64,000 nucleotides of DNA from Poecilobothrus nobilitatus (lineage: Eukaryota > Arthropoda > Insecta > Diptera > Dolichopodidae). The stretch spans positions 74,090,416-74,154,415 of the forward strand of contig OX352774.1 in assembly GCA_947095535.1 (NCBI GenBank). The letters run 5' to 3'. Shown here one piece after another: positions 11,376-22,499 of this stretch (its first letter is position 1; every line of letters starts with the position of its first letter). The translations under genes were made by a program, and so were the position numbers. Under the pieces are notes generated by a model. That model saw only the letters and a list, made by a program, of their open reading frames with translations, was not told the origin of the DNA and made no database searches.

Positions 11376-11750
11376 CTTGTGTATGTCTTGTTGTACAAAA
11401 GTCAGCTTCCACAAAAGTCATATGAGGAAAGTTCCAAACTACTGGCATGTGCGCGACCGGATAGTTGATAGTTTAAGATTTAACATAGACCAGGTCTGTT
11501 TGGCCACAGCGCAAATATTTAATAGAAAATCAAATACAATTTGTGAGTATATTGGTGTTTTGTTCAGATCAATATCTGTAGGTTGTAAAAAGAAAAAGAG
11601 CATAATATTATTTATACTAATAAAGTAAAATACTAATTATTTTTCTACAGACAAAATTCAACAACAAAAGGATATGTTTTATTTTTTACTTTCCGTGTTA
11701 CAGTTAAACATTTTTTTTTATTTTTTCTGTATTCTCTAAAAAAAAAAAAA

Positions 11751-12424
11751 ACAAGTAAACGTAACAGTAGGTCGATGCCACCGCCTTATTAATACCCTAC
11801 ACTTGAATAATTGGAATTAAATTAAAAATCCATAAGTTTTTTGGAAGCTGCTTGAACTTCTTCCCTTTTCTGTCTTATTCAACTCGAATTTCAGGAACGT
11901 AAAAGAGGCATCCTCTTGAGATATGCTTGACACCCTTATAGAAAATTTCAAGTTTCTATCTTTATTAATTTCGAAGATATGCTTGTTAGCGCTTGGAAGG
12001 CGTGTGACAGGTACCCGAATTGCCACTCCAATTCATCAAATCCATCTCAGGCACATAAAGAAAATATTCCAGAACACCTTTGTACTAAATTTGAATGTTC
12101 TACTTTTGTTGTTGGTTTTGGAGATATGCTCGTTCGATTTTGTGCTGGTCCGGAAGTTTCCAAAATACGAACACAAATTCTCTCAAATGTCAGTTTCCAA
12201 TTTTACAGAAAACGAAACATAACAGAACACCCTTGTACTAAAAATAAAGGTTCTATCTTTGTTGGTTAACGGAAAGACGGACGGATAAACGGACATCGTT
12301 AAGTCGACTCAGGAGGTGATCCTATTTCATAATATATACACTTGTCCACATTTCGCTTCCTTTTGGTGGTTACAAACTTCATACCAAAGTTAATATACCC
12401 TATACTTTAGGTGTAAGGTATTAA
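11751..12424 (+). mobile_element. Family A element, copy 2
   Basis: Same left end as copy 1 (ACAAGTAAACGTAACAGTAG, GTCGATGCCACC, ATACCCTACACTTGA) and same right end (GGTGGTTACAAAC, AATATACCCTATACTTTAGG). About 675 bp, so shorter than copies 1 and 3; its core has about two units (landmarks at 11965 and 12110). The AAGACGGACGGATAAACGGACATCG block is degenerate. The 67-99 codon frames inside are repeat-derived. Confidence 0.75.
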
Positions 12425-12840
12425 AAGATTTTAAGAAACAGGATATTTTAAAACAAGATTTAGAAATACGAGCATTCGTAGCACTCTCAAGATTTTCTAC
12501 TACAAATTGGGAATTTCGATTTTCAAAATTTTTCAAAAACGCTGCTTCGACCTTAGTATTAAAAATTGTCCATACACTTTTTTACAGTCAAATACAACAA
12601 TTTTTTATTCAATTTAAACTTTTTTCCTTCCAAATTCAACTTTTTTTTAAATAATTCAAATTAAATCCTTTTTAATTATTTAAATCCTCTTTTTTCAAAC
12701 AAATTAATTTAACGAAAAATTGTTTAATTTAACTGAAAAAATAAGTTTAATTTAAAAAAAAAGGGTTTAATTTCAATTAAAAGGTTTTTAACGTTTTTGA
12801 AAAAATGTTGAATTTGTATGAAAAAGAAAAAATGTTTAGA
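12425..12840. other. Intergenic, no feature seen
   Basis: AT-rich, with blocks of the type TTTAATTTAAAAAAAA and TTCAAATTAAATCC between 12590 and 12800. No gene. Confidence 0.5.
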
Positions 12841-12841
12841 C

Positions 12842-13031
12842 GGGCCTCGGTCGCGCAGTGAATAAGAGCGTATAAAATACGCTGTAAACACCGAGGGAGT
12901 GTGGGTTCAAATCCCACACACGTCGTAAGAGATATTCCCCCTTACGACATTTACAACCACGCCTGAAAACGAAAAGTTGTGTAATTTCCTGTTCACATTT
13001 ATGTGGCACAGAAATGCACTAAAAAAAAAAA
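12842..13031 (+). mobile_element. SINE-1 copy 1, tRNA-derived, full length
   Basis: The 5' part reads like a tRNA gene: GGGCCTCGGTCGCGCAGTGA (A-box region), then GTGGGTTCAAATCCCAC (B-box and T-arm). It is followed by a hairpin, CGTCGTAAG...CTTACGAC (12921-12948). Then come CCACGCCTGAAAACGAAAAG, TTATGTGGCACAGAAATGCA and an A tail at 13021-13031. Five further copies lie in this window. Transcription by RNA polymerase III and mobilisation by a LINE are inferred from this architecture. Confidence 0.85.
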
Positions 13032-13471
13032 GTTTAAATTTTATGAAAAACTGTTGTATATGCGTAAAAAAGTATACTCGTATATTCTTTACTGTTTTAA
13101 ATATTTAATATTATTAAAATATAATGGCAATCAAAACAAATTTCTATTTACTGTTTGAGTGTCATATTTAAATCATTAACCGTTACATCATTACAATCAT
13201 TAACTGTTATCAAATGTTCAAATCATCAAGAAAAATATTTGAACATACAATACATACATACATATATATATTAAAAACTAATTAATGCTGATTATGATGC
13301 CTTTTATTATTACACATATATATATGAATTGCTTATTTTTAATTATTATATAATTTTTATTTTTTGACTAACTATGACTTATGAGAGCAAAACAATTTGA
13401 ATGAATCAAATAAAATTTAAATAAAATTTGTAACGCGATTTTAGTTCTTGAATATTAATTTAAGACGAATT
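13032..13471. promoter_or_regulatory. Upstream region of the DUF1091 gene at 13472
   Basis: 440 bp between a SINE tail and the start codon. It is AT-rich, with a TATATATATATTAAAA stretch near 13263 and TTGAATGAATCAAATAAAAT near 13397. I see no defined element; promoter function is inferred only from position. Confidence 0.3.
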
Positions 13472-14145
13472 ATGAATTTATCATCCTTTAAAAACGATAT
13501 GATAATTTTTTTAATATTCTACAATATTATACCAATAAATATAACTGAAGCAAAGGTTTGTCATTTATAAATTTATTTTATTTCAATTAATCAAAAAAAA
13601 ATAATAATTCATTTGTTTTTTTTCTTTTATATGAGACGAGACAATTTTGTTTACATAATTTTGAATTTAAACGAGATATTAATAAAGAATATCTAGATCT
13701 TCAAATACGTTTTACATCAGAATCAGATGGTTTACTTAATTTAAATTATGATTTAGATGTTAAAAAAACATGGCAACATCTATTTATTAAATATAGTACA
13801 TCATATAAGATGAATGGAAAAACATTTTCATTACATAATAGTACAATTGATTGGTGTAAAGCAGTTAAACAAAATTCAATTGATTGGATTGGTCTTATTT
13901 TTTATAAATTATCAAAAAATGTTAAAACAATTCCACAAAATTGTCCTATTAAAATAGGACATTATTATTTAAGAAATTTTAAATTTGATGATAATGATAT
14001 CCCATTTGTTATACCAAAAGGTATATTTACAATAAAATTAAGATTTTTCAATTTAAAAGAATCTAAAGAATTATTTTATGCATCTGTATACTTAAAAGGA
14101 TCTGTAAGTAGATTCAAAAAGAATAAAATGGAATGTGTTGAATAA
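13472..14145 (+). CDS. DUF1091-family secreted protein (singleton, intact)
   Basis: Exons 13472-13555 (28 codons) and 13636-14145; 80-bp intron, GTTTGT donor, ATGAG acceptor, phase 0. The product has 197 residues. The first exon encodes MNLSSFKNDMIIFLIFY and ends ITEAK, a signal peptide. The mature part begins TRQFCLHNFEF. Family motifs: NSTIDWCK (about 102-109), PQNCPIKIGHYYLRNFKF (about 138-155), and a final cysteine in KMECVE. It differs clearly from blocks A, B and C, but keeps all four cysteines and the sequon. Secretion and soluble binding are inferred from the family; the function is unknown. Confidence 0.87.
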
Positions 14146-14568
14146 TTAATATTGTAAATTTAAATAATTTTAAAATAAAATAAAAAAAATAAAAAAAGTT
14201 TTTTTTTATATACATACAGAGTTAGAATTAGAGTTAGTTAGATAAAAACAAAAAAAATATTTCAGTAAAAACCAGAAAACAAAACAATTTTCGAAAATTG
14301 AAAATCATATTCTAGAAATACAAAAATTTTATTGCAATACAAAAGAAAAATGTATATATGTAATTTTCTTAGGATTTCATAATGTTTAAAATATTTTCAT
14401 ATTTTCTTTAAGTCACTTTTAAACTAAACTAATCTTCTAGATTTTCCAGAGAAGTGGAGGAGTGTGGAGCATTTTCTGTGCACCTGTCTTAGTTCATGAA
14501 GGAAAAAGCAGAAATATCTCGTTAGTTTCTTTTTTCAAGATTAGGGTGAACTCTAGGACCTGAGAAGT
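14146..14568. other. Intergenic; left flank of the hAT insertion
   Basis: AT-rich 3' flank of the preceding gene, then slightly GC-richer sequence at 14440-14568. The GAGAAGTCTTTAATG at 14562-14576 matches GAGAAGTTTTTAAAG of family F copy 1 (near 9917), so the hAT landed inside a family F element. Confidence 0.5.
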
Positions 14569-15511
14569 CTTTAATGTAAGCATGTCAAACTCGCGGCCTT
14601 TTACATATGTACGTAAACATATACATTTATTTACATCTATAATTATTTAATTATTTATTTAATATTGCTTCACAAGTGCATGCAATGCCCTTGCAAAGTG
14701 ATGGGCCCTTTTCCTTTCGGATGTGGGCCATGTTTATAATTATTGCAAAATCTTTCATAATTCATTCATAAGAACAACAACAAAAAGCAAAGATTAAGCA
14801 CAACACAACAAAATACACAAGCCGCTGTATACATGCATTTATTATTTCTATTAATTGGTAATGCATATATTTTTATTACATTTATAGAATTATAGACAGG
14901 TAGAAATAAAAAATACATAGAAAAAAATTATGTTTCCTCTGGATTTCTGAATGCACATCAATATATACATAATATATTTCTATTCAGCTATTTTATAGTT
15001 TTCAAATTTAAACGTTTTTTACAAAAAAAAATTTTTACCAAAATTAAGAAAAGCAAAGACAATGTATAATCTTTTATAATAAGAAGTAATTATCATTATC
15101 AGTTTTTCAAGTATAAATTTAAAAAATATTCATTTAGCAACAATTATACATTGTAGTAGGCTAGTATCGCATTACTACTATGCCATTTTATTAGTCTTGT
15201 ATTAACTTGTTTCTTTGCTAAGCGGGTAATATTTCACTTTCGGAGAATAAGAATTATAGTTGTAGACATTACATTTTTTAATTTGTGCAATTATTCAGTC
15301 TATGGTAAGTTAATGTTCAAAATAGAATATTAATTTTCAACGATTGCTTAGTTATTTATTTCAGCCCTTTATATTCAGTATGTATTTATCGAAACCAACT
15401 GGTAGTAAAAATAAAAGAAAAATTGCTAACGAGCATCGTACTCTTCACGAAAAGTGAAAATTACAGTATTTTTACTGCCAAGTAAAAAATAAAATAAAAA
15501 AATTAAATGAA

Positions 15512-16735
15512 AATAAGTAATAGTAATAGTAAAGGAAATGTAATAGTAAGTCGATGCAACCGATTTATTAATATCCTACACCTGAATAATTCGAATTAAA
15601 TTAAAAATCCATAAGTTTTTTGGAAGCTGCTTGAACTTCTTCCCTTTTCTGTCTTATTCAACTCGAATTTCAGGAACGTAAAAGAGGCATCCTCTTGGGA
15701 TATGCTTGACACCCTTGTAGAAAATTTCAAGTTTCTATCTTTATTAATTTCGAAGATATGCTTGTTAGTCCTTGTGTCATGTACCCGAATTGCCACTTCA
15801 ATTCATCAAATCCATCTCAGGGACATAAAGAAAACATGCCAGAACACCATTTTACTTTAAGGTTCTACTTTTGTTGGTGTTAGAGATATGCTCGTTTGCT
15901 CTTGTGCTCGTCCGGAAGTTTACAAAATACGAACCCATGGTTCAAATTCTCTCAAATGTAAGTTTCCAATTTTACAGAAAAGGAAACATAACAGAACACC
16001 CTTGTACTAAAAATAAAGGTTCCATCTTTGTTGGTTATGGAGATATACTCGTTTGCTCTGGGGCTCGTTCGGAAGCTTCTAAGATCCGAACCCATGGACC
16101 AAATTCTTCCAAATTTCAGAAACATAAATAAAACACGAAAGAACACTTATACCAAATTCAAAAATTCTATTTTTGTTGGTTTTGGAGATAATCTCGTTTG
16201 TTCTGGAACTCGTTCGGAAGCTTCCAAAATTCGAACTCATGGACTAAATCCTCTCAAATTTCAGAGACATAAAGAAAACATGAAGGAACACTAGTGTACG
16301 AAATTTAAAGATTCTTTACTTCGTTGGTTTTGGAGATATACTGGTTTGCTCTGGGGCTCGTTCTGAAGCTTGCAAAATCCGCACCCATGGACCAAATCTT
16401 CTCAAATTTCAGAGACATAAATCAAACATGAAAGAACATGAAAAGATATGCGTGTTCGGTTTTGGGAGTTGTATGTGAAGTATCCGAATTCATGGTCCGA
16501 TTTCGCCCATTTGCAATCCCCGCCTTCTTTAGTCATTGTTAACCTACAGGATAAATTTCATCAAGATAGCATCATTATTTTTTGAGTTATCGTGCGTACG
16601 GACGGACATCGCTAAATCGACTCAGGAGGTGATTCTAATTCGAATACATATAAATGTCCATATCTAACTTTCTTTTGGTGGTTACAAACACCATACCAAA
16701 GTTAATATACCCTATACTTTAGGTGTAGGGTATAA
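15512..16735 (+). mobile_element. Family A element, copy 3, nested in the hAT
   Basis: Left end near AAGTAATAGTAATAGTAAAG, GTCGATGCAACCG and ATCCTACACCTGAATAATTC. Right end CGTACGGACGGACATCGCTA, CTTTTGGTGGTTACAAACAC, ATACCCTATACTTTAGGTGT and AGGGTATA. The core holds four to five units of about 147-156 bp, with landmarks (GTTGGTTTTGGAGATA-type) near 15872, 16028, 16177 and 16324, then a half unit at 16441. It sits directly before the first readable transposase codons at 16738, so it truncates or displaces the 5' end of that gene. Confidence 0.8.
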
Positions 16736-16737
16736 TA

Positions 16738-18475
16738 ATGTGCTTGTTATTATGTAATAATGCTATTAGGGTATCAAAGTTATACAACATTAGTCGTCAC
16801 TATGAACAACATAGATCAAAATATGATAATTACGAGGGATTAATGAGACAAGAAAAGTTGAACGAGCTGAAAATGGGACTGAAAAAACAACAGTTCATGT
16901 TTACTAAAGTATCACAAGCAAGCGAGGCGGCAGTACATGCAAGCTACATCTTGTCGGAAATGATAGCTAAACACTCGAAAACATTTACTTTAGCTGATTT
17001 TATAAAAGAATGTCTAATTAAAGCTGCAGAAATTGTTTGACCTTAAAATGTCAAGGCATTTCAAAGTATTTCTTTGTCTCGAAATACAGTTACGCAAAGA
17101 ATTACAGATTTGGCCGACAATTTAAATGTTCAGATGAAAGTAAAATCATCTAGTTTCGAAGCTTTTTCCATTGTCTGTCACGAAAGTACGGACATTGATG
17201 GTGTAGCTCAATTATCTGTGTTTCTTCGTGCTTGCGACACGCATTTTAACATTTTTGAGGAATTATTGGAGCTAGTATCGACACATAACACTTCTACAGG
17301 ACAAGATATATTTAATTGTGTTTTCGAACTTCTGTAAAAATATAACTTACCTCTGTCAACACTAACTTCCGTAGCTACAGTTGGAACTTCTTCGATGACT
17401 GAAAAAACAAGATTTCGTGGCATTACTGCAAAAAAACGTAATGAAATTTATGACGGTTTCAAGATTCATCACACACATTGCATTATATATCAAGAAACAT
17501 TATGCGCAAAGGTAATAACCATGGAAAACGTGTTAACATCCGTTAAAAAAATTATAAATTTTATAAGATTAATCTAGCTTAAATCAGCGGCACTTTTCTG
17601 CTTTTTTAAGTGAATTAGATAGTGAATATTCTGGTTTGTTCTACCAAGCTGCGTTGGCTATCATGTTCCAAAGTTCTTTAACAATTCTGCGATTTAAAAG
17701 TAGAAATATGTCAATTTTTCAAAAATCAATACATAAGCCTGTTTTTTGACACAGAATGGTTGCAAGATTTAGCATTCATGGTTGATATAACCAAACACTT
17801 ATTAGATTTAAATTTAGAACTGCATGGCAAACATCAGATCATTACTAACATGTGTGACCAAGTTAAAGTATTTAAGTGTAGGCTTATTCTTTGGGGAAAT
17901 TCGTTACTAAATGAAGATCTAACGCACTTTCCGACATGCAACTTGAATAAATCTAGTTTAGGTGAAAGTACATTAAATAAAAAATACACAGAAAAAGTTT
18001 TATGGCTTAGAACTGAATTTGAAACTAGGGTTGCCAACTTTAAATTCTTGGAAGACAAGTTTTCTTTGTTTACTTCGATTTTCCCAATTGATATTGAATT
18101 AGTACCTAGTCAAATGAAAATGGAGTTAATTGAAATTCAATGAGATTCAGATTTGAAGGCAAAATTCAGCCAAGTTGGAGCGTCTGGATTTTACAAATTT
18201 TTACCTGCCAGGTTTCGAAATATAAGAAAATTTGCATATGAAATAATACGGTTGAAAAAATTCAAGGATATGAAATAATTCCCACGTTTGGAAGTACATA
18301 TCGTTGTGAGCAATTATTCAGCATTATGAAGGGAAATAAGTTTCGTGTGAGATCCAGAATTACTGACATTAACTTTGGCTCAGTTTCAAAAGTTATAACT
18401 GCGAACAATATTTCTCCTGAAATAGAAAAAATTGTAGCAGAAAAGAAATGCCAAATATCAGGAAGACAAAATTAA
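16738..18475 (+). pseudogene. hAT transposase of the ZBED/GTF2IRD2-like type, broken
   Basis: Five frame segments in order. 16738-17040 starts with a BED-finger remnant (CLLLCN...ISRHYEQH, Cys and His positions kept) and continues into ...SYILSEMIAKHSKTF. 17074-17337 has LSRNTVTQRITDL and HESTDIDGVAQLSVFLRACD. 17395-17577 has KKRNEIYDGFKIHHTHCIIYQ and LCAKVITMENV. 17760-18143 has FMVDITKHLLDLNLELHGK. 18290-18475 has FGSTYRCEQLFSIMKGNKFR and ends ITANNISPEIEKIVAEKKCQ-type sequence, the hAT C-terminal dimerisation region. Order and motifs match this hAT branch; frameshifts and stops separate the parts. Non-functional. Confidence 0.85.
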
Positions 18476-18666
18476 TTTTTTCGTTGTTCTTGATTTCTTT
18501 CTAGTACAATATTTTTATATTTTTATTAATTTTATTGAATAAACCTACGTATCTATGAAATCTTAAGTACTTTTCTTTGCCGCCTCAAATAAAACTCTTG
18601 TATATTCTCTCGTATATCAAATCTTGTATATTTGGTCCATATTAGTTCTTGAGTTTGACATGCTTG

Positions 18667-19110
18667 CTTTAAAGCTTCCATCAGGATGACATCATCGTGG
18701 CATAAATCTTGGGGAACTTTACACCACCTCTAGACGAATAGGTTACCCTACGTTTTGAAGGTACACTACGGGCCTATAGTCTTGTGAATACTGACGCGTT
18801 AGCTCAACCTTCATCAATAAAACAAAATTAAAAAAATAATTCTTCTTTTCACGTTTATTTTAAAATATTACACCCTTCTGTTTATCTCTCTTTTGTCCAC
18901 TTACGGGTTTAATATTTGTTAAACTGATTTGTATCAACTACATTTTGTATTAACAAAAAAATCAAAGTTAAATAAATATACCACTGAAACCACTAAAACA
19001 TCCTCACAGAAGATATTAGATGCATACAATGAAAATTTAAAATAGCTACTACGCATCTATAATTCATACTAATTATAACACAATGTTAAATTTTTTACAT
19101 TTAAACCATT
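18667..19110 (+). repeat. Repeat family F, copy 2 (interrupted by the hAT)
   Basis: CAAATCTTGGGGAACTTTAC-type sequence at 18700-18720, GCGTTAGCTCAACCTTCATC near 18797, TTACACCC..CTGTTTATCTCT near 18870, and CATACTAATTATAACACAAT at 19065. All are shared in order with 9911-11370, but this copy is shorter and its reading frame is more broken. Confidence 0.65.
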
Positions 19111-19479
19111 AGTACTTATTTCTGTCTTCTTTCACGTTTTCTCAATCCAATAATATAGAAATATGCGTTAAGTTTGGCATAACGGTTATATGATAGATTC
19201 CCATTAAACACATAGATTGTGAGACATAAAATAATACCATGATTAATTTTTTACTAATTATTAGGCAATTAATAATTATACACATCATTTATTTCCTACA
19301 CTCATTTTATTCTCATTTTACATCATTCTATTTCCTAGAATTATTAAAAACTAATAATTCTAGAAAATATTTTATAACTTGAACAAGATTTAAGACCACG
19401 TTCCGTTCTGTTCAATTAGCTCAAGGGTCAATCTAATTAAAGGCAATATAATGTTATCTATTTCAAATTTTCCAGTCAG

Positions 19480-19965
19480 TTTTTAGCACATTTTGCCATC
19501 TTTGCTTCTTCCGTTTGTTTACAAATCTTTTACACTATGTAAGATAGAGCAATGAAATTTTAACCGGTTACGGAGTTACAGCCCCTCAAAATAAACTCCT
19601 ATTTACAAATGTATATATTTCAAGTTTTGTTAAAAAATTTTTTTAAGCTTTATGAATCAATTTTCAGCAATTTAGTATGTAAATTCAACGTTATATAAAA
19701 ACAATATTTTGCAAGATTTTGACTCTTACGTACTTCCGCTTGACTCTTACGTACTTACAGAATCAATCTTAAAGTTTTCTTAATCTGTTACGTAAATACA
19801 TATAAAAGAAAGAAGATGTTTTAAGAATAAGCATAAGTTACCACAGAAAAAATGTTTATACTTCCAATTGTTTAAAAACTATTGGTTTCGATGTTTTGTA
19901 AACAGAAGGATGGATAGATTAAGAAAATTTTTCAAAAAATTTTTAGAAAATATGCTAAAAAGAAA
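19480..19965. repeat. Family C fragments in fold-back arrangement
   Basis: 19480-19620 matches family C in minus orientation (TTAGCACATTTTGCCATC, GTTTACAAATCTTTTACAC, GGAGTTACAGCCCCTCAAA). 19880-19965 matches the plus-orientation end (TTTTGTAAACAGAAGGATGG, AAAATATGCTAAAAAG). It lies directly downstream of the DUF1091 gene that ends at 19978. The 19111-19479 stretch shows no feature beyond AT-rich spacer. Confidence 0.6.
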
Positions 19966-19977
19966 AAAGAAAACAAA

Positions 19978-21296
19978 TCACAATAATTTTATTTTATTTT
20001 TATTAACACGTTGCCATGAATCCGAACATTTTTCATTCTTTAAACGTTTTACATATTCAACATATATTTCAGATCCAACAATTTGTAATGCTTTTTGATT
20101 AACTACTGTATAAAAATTAACTTTAACACAACTTTTACCTTGTCGTGAAAATATTGGTAAACCATTATCATATACTTGAACATTTTTAACATTATAATAT
20201 TTTTTCTTAATAGGACATTTTTGTGGTAAATTTTTTTGTTTTGTTATATAATATGTAAAGATTTGTCCTAAAACATCTAAACTATTTTTTGCTGATATTT
20301 GACACCAATTTAATGTACTATTTATGAAAGGTTTTAATTTACCATTAATTTTAAAATATAATTCATAATTTAAATAGAATTCATTCAATTTTTGAAATAC
20401 ATTCATACCAACATTTAATGTTATAATATCAGTATTTGATAATGCTGAAAAATTATATGCAATATATCTTGTATCAGACCATTGTTTTATTTGGGTTATG
20501 CGAGGACATGATGATTTCTGTACAAAGCAAAAAAAATAAAAACCAAAAAGAAAAACAACAATTATATTAAATTAAATTAAATTATTTAATAAATCTGAAT
20601 TTTGTCTATTATGTTGGACAAACTGTCAGAATATTAAAAGAAAATGTTAAACAATTATTTGATCATATAATGATTATCGGGACATATTCTACTTAATACC
20701 TACAAAAAAACATACTAGAAAAATTGGTTAATATATCGTTTTATATTTAACATACTATAACATACTATATACATCCATAATTTTGACTGTGCGTGAATTT
20801 TTAATTAACTGATTACAAAAGACTCAATTTTCATGCACTGAAATTTGTTTTTGACTATATGGTAACAATTATAGAATAAATTTGCAGTAACATCTATTTT
20901 TCGTTCTTACACAGCCTTTCGTTTTCAGACGTGGTTGTGAATGTCGTAGGGGGGGAATTATTCGTACGACGTGAGTGGGATTCGAACACACACTCCATCG
21001 TTGTTTATAACGTATTTCGTGCGCTCTTACCCACTAGGCTACCCACTAGGCCCCTTTTTAATTTTTGCTTTCATACCTTTTTAATAGATAAAAAATCAGT
21101 TCGATAATCATTAGATGAAGAAAATAATTTTTTAAATATAAATGAAAAAAGGGAAATTAGACTATAGTTTAAAAAAAAAAATTCAATTTATAACAATAAA
21201 GGTCCCATATTAATTGCAATAATCTAAAAATACCTGATTATAACATCCAGTTAAAAATACAATTAACAAAAATAATATTAAAATTTTTAAATTCAT
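19978..21296 (-). CDS. DUF1091-family secreted protein (block B, long intron)
   Basis: Exon 1 21296-21234 (21 codons, MNLKILILFLLIVFLTGCYN, signal peptide), exon 2 20517-19978. Phase-0 intron of 716 bp, about ten times that of most relatives; it contains a SINE-1 copy at 20908-21054. The 200-residue product begins its mature part KSSCPRITQIKQWSDTRY. Family motifs: NSTLNWCQ (about 86-93), PQKCPIKKKYYNVKN (about 119-133), SRQGKSCVK with an extra cysteine, and the last family cysteine in NEKCSDSW. An 18-residue tail ending NKNKIKLL follows, shared with the two neighbours at 23500 and 25403 but not with blocks A and C. Function unknown; secretion inferred. Confidence 0.87.
20908..21054 (-). mobile_element. 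SINE-1 copy 2, inside a DUF1091 intron
   Basis: On the minus strand: GGGGCCTAGTGGGTAGCCTA, GTGGGTAAGAGCGCAC, GTGTGTTCGAATCCCAC, the hairpin region around CGTCGTACG...CCTACGAC, then CCACGTCTGAAAACGAAAGG. The 3' part and A tail are missing. CCTAGTGGGTA is duplicated in tandem in the A-box region. Same strand as the host gene, so it is present in the pre-mRNA. Confidence 0.8.
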
Positions 21297-21993
21297 ATTT
21301 TGGTTTTAAATCGAATTTTTTAACGAATACGTTTATTTAAAATATTAGAATAACTTAATAAAATTTCATTAATATATTTTGTTATTTTGTCTAAAGCAGT
21401 AAACATGATTAAATTATAAATAAAATGTAATAATTAAATATTTTATCTTTATAATTATTTAATGTAATACTTTAAGGTCCAATGGAATATATGATTTTAG
21501 ATATATGAAACTTAACGAAACGTATTATTATAATCATACATGATTATGATACCAGTAAAATATGTGTTTATACAGTTTTTAGAAGAGCTTAAATTTTTTT
21601 TTAAAAATATTTACATATGTATGTACTGTACTTAATTGTTTTACGATATCTTTTTATCTGTTTGTTTTGTTAATTTATATATTTATGTAAAAATTTTGAA
21701 ATAAATTAATGCAATTATAGATTATAAATCTAATTTAAAAAATTAATTTTATTGGAAGACTTTTTTCTGCAGTTTCATCCCATATAAAGCTACGACCCCA
21801 AATATTTTTTTAATGTGAATTTGATGTTTTTATTTTTTAAATGTCAAATAATAGAAAACGTCAAAAGTATTAAGTATACTTTTTTAATAATAAAATTTTA
21901 TTTTAACACGTGCCTTACATATTTTTTTATTTTAAATTAAGAGAACTTTGTTTACACATTTACATTATATTGATGATTTATTCACTTATTGGG
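21297..21993. promoter_or_regulatory. Upstream region of the DUF1091 gene ending at 19978
   Basis: AT-rich; nothing specific recognised. Promoter activity for the minus-strand gene is expected near 21300-21450 from position only. Confidence 0.25.
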
Positions 21994-22196
21994 TCGAATG
22001 CATAAAACTGAGCTTCAACTCAAATCTAAATTTTCAAACAAAAAGTACTCTTGTACTCGTAAGACTTGTTTGAAAAAATTAGATCCTACAAGTTCAAGAG
22101 TAGTTTTGTTTAAAAAGTTAGTTTGAAAAGTTAGTAGTTAGTAGAAAAGTTTAGATTAGTAGTTAGATGAGTTCAAGCTCAGTTTTATGCATTCGA
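21994..22196. mobile_element. MITE-like element, 203 bp, long terminal inverted repeats
   Basis: Left TCGAATGCATAAAACTGAGC then TTCAACTCA; right TGAGTTCAAGCTCAGTTTTA then TGCATTCGA. The arms pair over about 29 bp with one mismatch, followed by looser pairing (AATCTAAA / TTTAGATT). Flanks CTTATTG (before) and CTCATTG (after) may be a 7-bp target duplication with one mismatch. No coding capacity. Confidence 0.75.
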
Positions 22197-22382
22197 CTCA
22201 TTGACTGCTCTTATATATCAGATAATTTCTAATCCAGAAAATTTTGTTCCAAATTCAACATGAAAAATTTAAATTGAAAAAAAAAAATATTTTTCTCTTA
22301 ATTGTAGTGTAGTGTAGTTGTACTCAAACCAATGTTGATAACATCAGGATGAAGAAATTGTCTTTTGATTCTCTAAAACTTA

Positions 22383-22496
22383 CACACATCGTAAGAGTTA
22401 TTACCCCTTACTACATTTACAGTCACACCTGAAAAAGCAAGGCTGGTATAATTTACTTTCCACATTTATGTAGCATAGAAATGCACTAAAAAAAAT
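22383..22496 (+). mobile_element. SINE-1 copy 3, 5'-truncated and diverged
   Basis: Starts in the hairpin (CACACATCGTAAGAGTTATT, CCCCTTACTAC), continues CAGTCACACCTGAAAAAG and ends TAGCATAGAAATGCACTAAA with a short A run. The tRNA-like head is gone. Confidence 0.7.
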
Positions 22497-22499
22497 ATA

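Larger units (their letters stand above)
14577..18666 (+). mobile_element. hAT-superfamily DNA transposon, degenerate, with TIRs and target duplication
   Basis: Left end TAAGCATGTCAAACTC (14577-14592); right end GAGTTTGACATGCTTG (18651-18666). They are inverted repeats with one mismatch, and the right end gives the CA start typical of hAT. Flanks are CTTTAATG (14569-14576) and CTTTAAAG (18667-18674), an 8-bp target duplication with one mismatch; 8 bp is the hAT size. The interior carries a broken transposase (16738-18475) and a nested family A element (15512-16735). About 4.1 kb in all, or about 2.9 kb without the nested element. It can no longer move by itself. Confidence 0.85.
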
